A program made the translations under genes and the position numbers. Source: Stentor roeselii (Eukaryota > Ciliophora > Heterotrichea > Heterotrichida > Stentoridae). From it: a stretch of 64,000 nucleotides of DNA. How positions within the stretch are numbered: the first letter of the stretch is position 1; each line of letters opens with the position of its first letter. Of this stretch, positions 1-8,434 are shown piece after piece. Where the stretch lies: the NCBI GenBank assembly GCA_006503475.1, contig RSEH01000040.1, positions 124,001-188,000 of the forward strand. The letters run 5' to 3'. The notes under the pieces are model-generated. The model did not search any database. It was given only the letters and a program-made list of their open reading frames with translations, and was not told where the DNA came from.

Positions 1-1260
1 TTAAATTCTTTACTCAACTTCCCCATCCAAGGTCCATTTTCTTATCAAAGCGATAGATTTACCCTAAAGACCCATATAAAATCAAACAACTGCAACGAGG
101 AAAACTCAATGATTGAGCAAGTTTTCCTCGATTCTCTTCTGGAATCAAAGTCGCAGACCTTAAAAAGCTTAATCGATTTTGATTATCTGGAAAAAATCAT
201 CTCAGATCTGGTATCAAGTCCTTTTCCTGATCCACTCACCTGTCTAGATCTCCTCGAACTTATCCTAAAAGACCCTCAAGAAAAGAACCACGAAAAAAAC
301 CCGGATTTATTCTTAGCTCTCTTCTTAAAACTCTTAAAAAATCCAGATTCAGAGGAAAATTTCAGAAAAACCTTGAAAATTCTCTCGATTTTCTTGAAAC
401 GTTCAAGAAAAATCTGCGAATCATTAAAAAAAACTCAAGATTTCGAAGATTTTTTTATGTTTTTCGAAAGATTTCCAAGTAAAAATAGTCAATTTGCAAT
501 TCTAAAAGTTTTTAAATGTTTTTCAAGCCATGAAGAAATATTTAACGATTTTGAAGTTTCTGCTTTTTTTGACTCTTTTAGAATTTTTAAGACTTGTGAC
601 TTGAAAGTAAGAAAAAAATGTTTTTCTGTTTTAGTGAAAATCATTCAAGGGCATGAATGGAGTTCAGAGATTTTCATGGACCATGAGATTTTTTTAGATG
701 TGATGACTGGGGCAAGAGAAGAGAGTTTTTTAAAAAATTATTGTGAAATAGTTTCAGTTTGCTCTTGTGGAACGAATAGACAAATGCAAAGACTTTTGGA
801 TTTCGATGTTTTAGATGATTTTTTCGTTGTTTTTAAGAGAAAATGTTGGAAAACTGCGAAAAATGTTTATTTCACTTTGGCTAATATTGTCGCGGGGACT
901 AGTGACCAGTTTAGTCAACTTCTTAGTCATCCTGTGTTTGAAGAAAGTTTGAAATACTTGAATCAACTTCCTGTGGAAGGTAAAATTGAGGCTTCTTTTT
1001 ATGTGAGGAACTTGATGAAACTTACTAGTGAATTTATCAAGATTAAAATCTTGCAGAGTTCATTTCCTGACACTTTGAAAGAGCTTTTATCAACTCCTGA
1101 CTCTACATCAGTCATCAACTATTTGACAGTTTTTGAAGAGATTTTGAAGATATTCGGAAGAGAGTATTTTATTGAGAAAAATTTCGAAAACATTGTGGAG
1201 GGTTTATTAAAAAGTAGTAGCTTGGAAGTGTATCAAAGAGTATCAAGTCTTTTATTTTAA
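1..1260 (+). CDS. Helical-repeat (armadillo-like) protein, 5' end missing
   Basis: The reading frame is open from the first base of the window, so the first ATG at 109 is probably internal and 419 residues of a longer protein are visible. The visible part is almost wholly alpha-helical, with repeated Leu/Ile/Phe-rich helix pairs resembling armadillo or HEAT-type repeats. It has no membrane segment or catalytic motif. I do not recognise the family; regulatory subunits of phosphatases are one possibility, but nothing in the sequence proves it. The stop is TAA. The last ten codons and the stop lie inside the first copy of the 119-nt tandem repeat that follows. Codon style changes along the gene: A/C-rich third positions up to about 450, then G/T-rich. 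Confidence 0.7.
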   Translation, partial: LNSLLNFPIQGPFSYQSDRFTLKTHIKSNNCNEENSMIEQVFLDSLLESKSQTLKSLIDFDYLEKIISDLVSSPFPDPLTCLDLLELILKDPQEKNHEKNPDLFLALFLKLLKNPDSEENFRKTLKILSIFLKRSRKICESLKKTQDFEDFFMFFERFPSKNSQFAILKVFKCFSSHEEIFNDFEVSAFFDSFRIFKTCDLKVRKKCFSVLVKIIQGHEWSSEIFMDHEIFLDVMTGAREESFLKNYCEIVSVCSCGTNRQMQRLLDFDVLDDFFVVFKRKCWKTAKNVYFTLANIVAGTSDQFSQLLSHPVFEESLKYLNQLPVEGKIEASFYVRNLMKLTSEFIKIKILQSSFPDTLKELLSTPDSTSVINYLTVFEEILKIFGREYFIEKNFENIVEGLLKSSSLEVYQRVSSLLF

Positions 1261-1672
1261 TGATTAATTTGGTTAGCTTCATGATGACTCTATTCAACAT
1301 TCAAAACCATTTAAATCATTACCTTCATTAAAATTACAAGTTTACAAGTAAATCAAAGAGTATCAGTCTTTTTTTTTAATGATTAATTTGGTTAGCTTCA
1401 TGATGACTCCATTCTACATTCAAAACCATTTAAATCATTACCTTCATTAAAATTACAAGTTTACAAGTAAATCAAAGAGTATCAGTCTTTTTTTTTAATG
1501 ATTAATTTGGTTAGCTTCATGATGACTCCATTCTACATTCAAAACCATTTAAATCATTACCTTCATTAAAATTACAAGTTTACAAGTAAATCAAAGAGTA
1601 TCAGTCTTTTTTTTAATGATTAATTTTCTAAGCTTCATGATGACTCCATTCTACATTCAAAACCATTTAAAT
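1228..1672. repeat. 119-nt tandem array at the 3' end of the preceding gene
   Basis: Copies of a 119, 119 and 118-nt unit follow one another. The marker ATTAATTTGGTTAGC recurs from about 1262, 1382 and 1501, and a diverged version occurs at about 1619. The first copy contains the last ten codons and TAA of the upstream gene; the next copies are nearly identical to one another but carry an untranslated version of that segment. About 3.5 copies are present. The array therefore grew from the gene's own 3' end. Confidence 0.9.
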
Positions 1673-1679
1673 CAATACC

Positions 1680-1836
1680 TTTAAAACCCTTAAAATGTTC
1701 CAATAAACCAACTCCTTCAAACCTTATAAAAAAACCCTAACCTTCCCCTTAAAACCCAATCCCCATCCACCCTTCACCCTCCAAAATTTCTAAAATCCTT
1801 CATCTCCAAAGGATCTCCATAGTAGAATAAATACAA
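1680..1836 (+). promoter_or_regulatory. G-depleted 5' flank of the flippase gene
   Basis: The strand in the sense of the flippase gene is rich in A, C and T and almost lacks G over about 110 nt, with CCCTAACC, CCCCATCC and similar tracts. The same asymmetry precedes the ALIX, arrestin-like, VDAC, helicase and kelch genes in their own sense direction. I read it as the core promoter and 5' UTR, by pattern only. No TATA box can be fixed with confidence. Confidence 0.4.
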
Positions 1837-4800
1837 ATGAAAGAAAACCTGATCGAAGAAGCCCCACCAAAGCGAAGTACAACTCTTATATCTTCAACAC
1901 GAGTCTTCCAAATTCCCCTGACAGGTTCTCCCTACAAATCCAACAAAATCTCAACAAGTAAATACAACTGCCTAACATTCCTTCCAAAGAACCTCTGGGA
2001 GCAGTTCCACAAGTTAGCAAATGTTTATTTCTTGATTCTTGCAATTCTTCAAAGTATTCCAGCGATTTCTAATTCTAGTGGCATTCCAAGTATAATGCTT
2101 CCACTTTCAATAGTTTTGGTCATGAGTGCAGTGAAGGACATCATCGAGGACAATAAAAGAAAAAAATCAGACAACGAAGAAAACAACCGAAAAGTCCTTC
2201 GAAGGACAAAGGGCGGGTGGCAGGAGGTCAAATGGCAGAATGTCCAGGTGGGTGACTTCTTGAAGGTCAGAAAAGGCGAGTTTTTCCCAGCTGACATCGT
2301 TCTTTTATTATCAAGCGACGCGAAGGGCCTGTGTTACGTGGAAACTAAGAACCTTGACGGTGAGACGAACTTGAAGCACAAGTTAGCTGAGAAGTACTCA
2401 CAAAGTCTTATGCAAGATGAAAATACCATCGATGACTTCCACTGTGAAGTCAAATGTGACGACCCGAACCCTTTAATCTACTCGTTCAACGGGATCATCA
2501 AACATGCACATCATATGATGGTCCTCAGCTATGAACAGCTGCTGCTTCGAGGCAGTTCTCTGAGAAACACTGACTGGGTCGTAGGACTCGTCGTTTATTC
2601 AGGCCATGAAACAAAAATCATGCTCAACTCGCCTAAAGCACGGTCAAAATTCTCTAACCTTGAAATAGGCGTCAATAAACAAATCATCACTATTTTCATT
2701 GTCCAGTTCTTCATGTGTGTCTTTTGCTCCACTTACTACATACTCTGGTTCAGTAATAATAAAAGTGACACTGAAGATTACCTCAGCTTGGAAAAATTGC
2801 ATGAAGGAAAAGTTTACACTTTTTTTATCAACTATTTTTCGTGGATGCTACTTTTTGGAAATTTTGTTCCGATTTCTTTGTTGGTTACTTTAGAACTGGT
2901 TAAGTTTTTACAGGCTTCTTTTATCGCTGCTGATCTTGACATGTATTATGAGGAAATTGATGTGGCGACTGGGGTTCAAAGCTCGAACTTGAATGAGGAT
3001 TTAGGGCAGATTAGTTATGTGTTTAGTGATAAGACCGGTACTTTGACATGCAACATGATGGAGTTTAAGAGACTTTGTATCAATGGGGTTTCATATGGAA
3101 CTGATGAGCATGTGAATGGAAAAGAAAAACTTCCACATGTTGACTTCGTCGACCCGAATTTCAACCCGAAACTCGACTCGGCAAAAGACTTTTTATTTCA
3201 TTTGGCTGTTTGTCATACAATTGTCTGTGAACATAAAGATGGACAGGTCGAGTACAAGGCAAGTTCCCCTGATGAACTAGCCTTGGTCAATGCTGCAAGG
3301 TTTTTCGGGATTCAGTATGATGGACGTGATGAAAATCAAAGTATTTTAGTTAAAACTGAAGGAAAAACAATGGTTTTTGAAGTTTTGAATATTATTGAGT
3401 TCAATAGTGACAGGAAAAGAATGACTATTATTGCCCGCATGCCTAATGGAAAAGTTAGACTTTATATTAAAGGAGCGGATTCTGTTATCTTGCCATTGAT
3501 TTCTAGCTCGGCTTATGTTCAAGAGACTGTTGATAACTTAGAAGGGTATGCAAGTCATGGGCTTAGAACTTTGGTACTTGCTCAGAGAGATTTGAGTGAA
3601 AATGAATATATCAAATGGAATGAAAAGTATTTAGAAGCTATTCAAGACTTGAAAAATAAGGAAAATCGAATCGCTGCTCTGGCTTTGGAGGTCGAAAAGG
3701 ACTTAAAACTTGTTGGAGCTACTGCTATTGAGGATAAATTACAGGATAAAGTACCGGAAACTATTAAAATTATTAGGGAGGCTGGGGTTAAGGTTTGGGT
3801 TTTGACTGGTGATAAGATTGAAACTGCTATTAATATTGGGTTTTCTTGCAATCTTCTTACTAGTGAAATGCTTAGGATCACTATTACGGGAGGTAGTACT
3901 GCCGAAGTCGAGCAAGAAATAAAAGACGGTCTAGAGTCAATGAAAGAAGCCATCAGTGCAACTTTTTCGCTAGTAATCTCAGGAGAAGCCCTTCTAAGAG
4001 CCTTAAGACCAGAGGTAAAGCCAAACCTATTAAAACTAGCAGAAAGTTGCAGTGTAGTTCTAGCCTGCCGAGTTTCTCCTCAACAAAAAGCCGACATAGT
4101 TAAAATGATAAGAGAGGCGAAGCCAAAAGCAAGGACCCTAAGCATCGGTGACGGTGCAAACGACGTCAACATGATAACAGCAGCTCACGTCGGCATCGGC
4201 ATAGCAGGTCTCGAAGGAAAGCAAGCAGTGCGAGCATCAGACTATTCCTTCGCTCAATTCTCCTACCTTCACAAGTTAATGTTTGTGCACGGGCGAGAAT
4301 GTTACCGTCGAAATGCAAATCTTATCTGTTTTAACTTCTACAAAAACGTTCTGCTTATCATTCCTTTATTCTACGTCGGAACTTTTTCAGTTTTTTCAGC
4401 ACAAGTCTTTTATAACACCTGGGTGCAAATTTTATTTAACTTCTTGTTTTCTTCAGTGCCCATCGGCTTTTACGCTATTTTTGACAGACAATATCTGAAG
4501 GAAACTCTTTTGGAAGACCCTGGGTTTTATAGGATTGGATTATCTGGAGCGCTTTTTTCAACGAAAATTTTTTGGACTTGGATTTTAGAGGCGGCTTTGC
4601 AAGGTGCTTTTATTTTGTATGGGACTGTTTTTTCCATGGGGCTTGTATCTGGGGACTCCTCGGGGAAGATGTCGAGTTTGTCTGTGATGAGTGTCATGGC
4701 TTTTGCTTTAGTGGTTTTTTCTGTGAATATAAAAGTTTTTTTGATTAGCTATGCACACTTCTGGTTCACATTACTTCCTATTGTGATTGGTATCGCTCTT

Positions 4801-5241
4801 TACTTTATTCAGACAGCTATTTTAACTGAAGCTCTTCCGGTATCGGAGTATTTGTTGAACTTTGATGGGTATGGAGCTTTAGGACAACTTACAAGTATTC
4901 CTAATTCGTATCTTTTTCTTATTGTTTCACTTTTTGCTTTGTTTTTCTTGCAGCCTGTTATTGTGTCGGTCTTTAGGATCAGGGACTTGAGGAAGGGACA
5001 GATTAAAGTTGATTATGAAGATAAGGCTTTTAAGTCTGAGTTAATTGAAAAGAGGTCTGTACTTGAAACTGATGAAGAAAGGGCTCATGCGAGAAGTAGT
5101 ATAGCGAGGTATAGTCAGAAATGTAAGTGATATTTAGACACTGGATATGCTTTTAGTGGAGAACCTGGGCATGACTTGCCTATTACCGACCCATTGTTCT
5201 ATGAAAAACAAGTTGTTTTAACAGATGGTGAAGAAGAATAA
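1837..5241 (+). CDS. P4-type ATPase (phospholipid flippase), 1129 aa, one 15-nt intron
   Basis: Moves aminophospholipids from the outer to the inner leaflet of plasma and endosomal membranes. Diagnostic motifs in order: the DGETN actuator loop, PISL in the fourth membrane helix, the phosphorylation site DKTGTLT, the GDK and GDGANDV hinge motifs, then six C-terminal membrane helices. The uninterrupted frame would stop at a TGA in 5128-5130. That TGA lies in a 15-nt intron (5123-5137), whose removal extends the protein by 32 residues through TGYAFS, typical of flippase C-termini, to TAA at 5239-5241. A CDC50-type partner would be expected but is not in the window. The ATG at 1837 follows a G-depleted leader. 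The stop codon abuts that of the convergent PH-domain gene. Confidence 0.95.
5123..5137 (+). other. 15-nt spliceosomal intron (flippase gene)
   Basis: GTAAGTGATATTTAG, phase 1. Retention gives TGA in frame. Removal restores the conserved C-terminal TGYAFS segment of P4-ATPases, which is strong support for splicing. Confidence 0.9.
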
Positions 5242-6045
5242 TTAATTCTTTAGCTTAATTTTTAAGCAACTAACCCATGATTCAGCTTCTTCTTTTGATT
5301 TAGCTGAAAATAAAAAACGCCTTTCAGCCAACCACCACTCGAACTCGCGATAGGACCAAGAGGATCTATGTAATGACTGAAGTGATGGTGAATGGTGAAG
5401 AGGTGGTTTTTTCATAAGTTTACTTTCTTGAACAGTGACTTGAGAGGTTTTCATTGGAGAGTCGGGCTGGTTTTCTTGATTTGAAGTTGTTTCGTCTGAT
5501 TGTCTGAAAGAAGTCAACAAATTGACATCATCCTTCAAAAATATTTCGAATTGATACAAGTTGTTAGATTTTTTAAATTTTAACTCTTTCTCACTAGTCT
5601 TGAACGAAACACTGCTTAGAATTTACAGAGAAACTTCTGAAATTTGATTAAATTCTATCACAACCAAAGGTTTTTCATCCAAGGTAAATGAGTGAATAGA
5701 TTTAAAGTAACTGAAAGATGATTCAGTCAAAACACAATATCGAGGAATAAACTGAACTGAAAGTCCTGGAGAATATTTCATTAAAACACTTGCTAAAACA
5801 TAAGCTTTTCCCTGTTTTACCTCCTGGGTTCTCAAAGATCCTCTTACTTCAATTTCGGACAACTCAATCTCAGGAATAGAAAACTCACTATTAGACTCCC
5901 TAGGTATCTTCTCAATTCCTGACATATGAACAAATGTTGGCTCAGAAGGAAAAGTGGATTCATCTTCAAACTTTAAAGTAATATCAGAAGCCTCATAATT
6001 TTCCTCCATGTCCCTTAAACTACCCAAGCTACAAACACATCCCAT
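5242..6045 (-). CDS. PH-domain-like protein, 262 aa, one 15-nt intron
   Basis: The N-terminus begins MGCVC, compatible with N-myristoylation and palmitoylation, which would anchor it at membranes. Residues of about 80-262 read as a pleckstrin-homology-like beta-barrel: alternating strands such as YCVLTESSFSYFKS, and a final helix around W-L-A-E-R-R and A-E-S-W-V-S-C-L-K, where the tryptophan is the conserved one of PH domains. A disordered Ser/Pro/Gln segment is inserted before the last strands. Two open frames join through an intron at 5612-5626. Expected role is binding phosphoinositides or a protein partner; the ligand is unknown. The gene converges on the flippase with no base between the two stop codons. 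Confidence 0.75.
5612..5626 (-). other. 15-nt spliceosomal intron (PH-domain gene)
   Basis: On the minus strand GTAAATTCTAAGCAG, phase 2. Read unspliced, the donor gives TAA at once. Splicing joins two frames into a continuous PH-like fold. Confidence 0.88.
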
Positions 6046-6115
6046 TAATTATAAAAAATTCTCTTCCAATAAATCCTCGTCCTTCTTAATAAATCTATTC
6101 TTCTCATCTTTATCA

Positions 6116-6232
6116 ATTCACCATCATCCTCTTCATCATCTTCATCATCTTCATCATCTTCATCCTCTTCATCCTCTTCATTATCTTCATTATCTTCATC
6201 TCTTCATCATCAACACCCTCTTCATCATCTCC
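6116..6232. repeat. TCATCTTCA-type microsatellite in a divergent promoter
   Basis: About 115 nt of imperfect TCATCTTCA/TCCTCTTCA units lie between the divergently transcribed PH-domain gene (start 6045) and the coiled-coil gene (start 6262). The plus strand lacks G here, which agrees with the G-poor leaders of other plus-strand genes. Confidence 0.85.
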
Positions 6233-6261
6233 CCTAATTTCTAATCATTTGAACAATAAAA

Positions 6262-6978
6262 ATGTCCATGCACCTAACTGAAAAAACATACGAAGAAGAG
6301 GTAATCGACGAACACAACAAATTCGTAGAAGCCAAAAACCAGCGCAAACGTGCTGAAGAAGACGCGAAACTCTTAGCGAACCGCATCGCTCTTCTAAAGC
6401 AAGAAGAGCAGAAGTCCTTAAAAAAAATCGAAGAAACTCGAACCAAAGCTCGCGAAATCATGCAGAAAAAAGCTCAGATGCTTGAAGAAATCAGGCAAAA
6501 AGAAGAAGAAAAGAACAAAAAGTTCGAAGAAGAAAGGCAAAGGGCCGAGCAAAACCGTCTCGTTCGGGAGCAGTCAAGGCTCATCAAGGTAAACAACAGG
6601 GATGAACTTATGAAAAAACTTAAAGATGAAGTCGCATCGATTAAAATGAACAAGCAGGTCAATGAGAGTTTGATTGAAAAAAATAAGAACTTGGAACTTT
6701 TACAGAAAACCAGCACCACCCAGAAAGTTAAGAATGAACATCGAGAAGCTGAAATGAAGAGAAGGAGAGTTGAAGAGGAAAGGAAAGCGAAAGTAAGAGT
6801 GGAACTACAGAGGAAGATTGAAGAGGAAAATTTGAAGAAACAGCAGAAGGAGGATGAAATTTCGAGAATGGAGCAGGAAGAACTTGATTTGATTCAAAGG
6901 TTGCAGAACTCTCAGATGATACAGAGAAGTGCATTTGAGGAACTTGAAAAAGCTATGGGTACTAATCCTTATGTTTAA
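6262..6978 (+). CDS. Coiled-coil protein, 238 aa
   Basis: Nearly the entire protein is one charged alpha-helix rich in Glu, Lys, Arg and Gln with heptad patterning from residue about 10 to 225, ending in a short non-helical tail (GTNPYV). There is no signal peptide, membrane helix or enzyme motif. Such proteins in ciliates often belong to cortex, basal body or axoneme structures, but no specific family can be named. The ATG at 6262 follows AATAAAA, a typical A-rich context here. Stop is TAA. Confidence 0.75.
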   Translation: MSMHLTEKTYEEEVIDEHNKFVEAKNQRKRAEEDAKLLANRIALLKQEEQKSLKKIEETRTKAREIMQKKAQMLEEIRQKEEEKNKKFEEERQRAEQNRLVREQSRLIKVNNRDELMKKLKDEVASIKMNKQVNESLIEKNKNLELLQKTSTTQKVKNEHREAEMKRRRVEEERKAKVRVELQRKIEEENLKKQQKEDEISRMEQEELDLIQRLQNSQMIQRSAFEELEKAMGTNPYV

Positions 6979-7310
6979 AATATGTCTGAATCTTTTGTAA
7001 GTTTTTATTTTATTACTTAAATTCTTGAAAAAAATGAAAATTTTAGCGATTTTTTATTGTACTGGGTTCTAATCAATTTCTTTATTTAGTATTGGGGAAA
7101 ATGATCCTTTTATCGAAGTTTTAAGAAATATTTTAAAAAATCGATTGTTATTCATTTTAGGGTTCAATAAAACTTTGTTTTAAGATTTAAACATTTTGGG
7201 ATTGATTCATTTTATATAGAGATCAATTATTTTAGAATAGGAACATATCGAAACTTCAAAGAATAACCGCAAACTTTCACATCAGTTAAATAAGGAAATA
7301 ATTTAATTCA
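6979..7310. other. Gene-free interval
   Basis: About 330 nt of AT-rich sequence between the coiled-coil gene and the kinase gene. I see no reading frame, tRNA or repeat. It must hold the 3' UTR of the first and the promoter of the second. Confidence 0.6.
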
Positions 7311-8357
7311 ATGGGAAACTCAGAAATAAAAACCAACCCGATTACTCCTGGAATTAGTATTCGAGACTTTAAACAAGAAAAAATCATCGGAAAAGGAGGG
7401 TTTGGGGAGGTCTGGAAAGCTTTTCATAAGTCTTCTGGAAGATTTTTCGCTATGAAAGAAATGAGCAAATTGAGAGTAGTAAAGAAAAATTCAGTCCATT
7501 CAGTAATGAACGAGCGTTCACTGCTCTGCATTCTAAAGCATCCTTTCCTAGTAAACATGCAATACGCTTTCCAAGATAACCAGAACCTCTACCTAGTAAT
7601 GGACCTAATGTCCGGAGGTGACCTGCGTTACCACTTAGGCAAAAGAAAAGTAATAACAGAATCTCAAACAAAATTCATAATAAGCTGCATCCTGATGGGT
7701 CTTGAATACCTTCACATAAACGGTGTGATCCACCGTGACATAAAACCCGAGAACCTCGTATTCGACAACAAAGGTTATCTAAGAATCACTGACTTCGGAA
7801 TAGCCCAAAAACTTCGAAAAGAAAATTCAAAAGACACATCAGGCACTCCAGGATACATGAGTCCAGAAGTCATCACCGGCAAGTCCCACTCAATCGAAAC
7901 TGACTACTTCGCATTAGGCGTCATCGCCTACGAGTGCATGATGGGAAGACGACCGTACATTGGAAGGACCAGAAAAGAAATCCGAGAACAAATCTTGATT
8001 CGACAAATTCAACTTAAAAAGAACGACGTCCCTCTTGGATGGTCTCTTGAAGCTGCTGATTTTATCAATAAACTTATTCAGAGGAACCCGAAAGAAAGAC
8101 TTGGATCGAATGGTCCACAAGATGTGAAAAATCATTCTTGGCTATCAGATGTCCAATGGAGAAGAATGTTTGAAAAAAGTGTGAAAAGTCCTTGTAAATT
8201 TGGAGAAATCGCTGATGTTAAAGTAAAAGGTTTCGGTACCTGGAATGATGATGACAACTTGCAAGAAGGGTTGGAATTTGTTCAGAATTACTTTATCGGG
8301 TATCACTTTGATAGTAATTCCAAGTTCGCAGGTGATGAAAGTACTGAAAAAAAGTAA
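7311..8357 (+). CDS. AGC-type Ser/Thr protein kinase, YANK/STK32-like, 348 aa
   Basis: Complete kinase domain at residues about 20-275: glycine loop GKGGFGEV, ATP-binding Lys in FFAMKEM, HRDIKPEN catalytic loop, DFG, and SPE in place of APE. The segment around F-Q-D-N-Q-N-L-Y-L-V-M-D-L and GGDLRYHL is characteristic of the STK32 (YANK) branch. The MGNSE start suggests possible N-myristoylation as in STK32 proteins, although residue 6 is Ile rather than Ser/Thr. All catalytic residues are present, so it should be active; the substrate is unknown. The next gene starts only 77 nt downstream on the same strand. Confidence 0.9.
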   Translation: MGNSEIKTNPITPGISIRDFKQEKIIGKGGFGEVWKAFHKSSGRFFAMKEMSKLRVVKKNSVHSVMNERSLLCILKHPFLVNMQYAFQDNQNLYLVMDLMSGGDLRYHLGKRKVITESQTKFIISCILMGLEYLHINGVIHRDIKPENLVFDNKGYLRITDFGIAQKLRKENSKDTSGTPGYMSPEVITGKSHSIETDYFALGVIAYECMMGRRPYIGRTRKEIREQILIRQIQLKKNDVPLGWSLEAADFINKLIQRNPKERLGSNGPQDVKNHSWLSDVQWRRMFEKSVKSPCKFGEIADVKVKGFGTWNDDDNLQEGLEFVQNYFIGYHFDSNSKFAGDESTEKK

Positions 8358-8434
8358 TTAACGGGAATGTATTTAAATCTGTTAATTAAGCAGGTGTTAT
8401 TAATTATCTTGCCTCCATCTTATCAACGAAATAT

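Noticed and set aside
5128-5130. TGA as the end of the flippase gene
   Set aside because: It lies in a 15-nt GTAA...AG intron; splicing restores the conserved P4-ATPase C-terminus.
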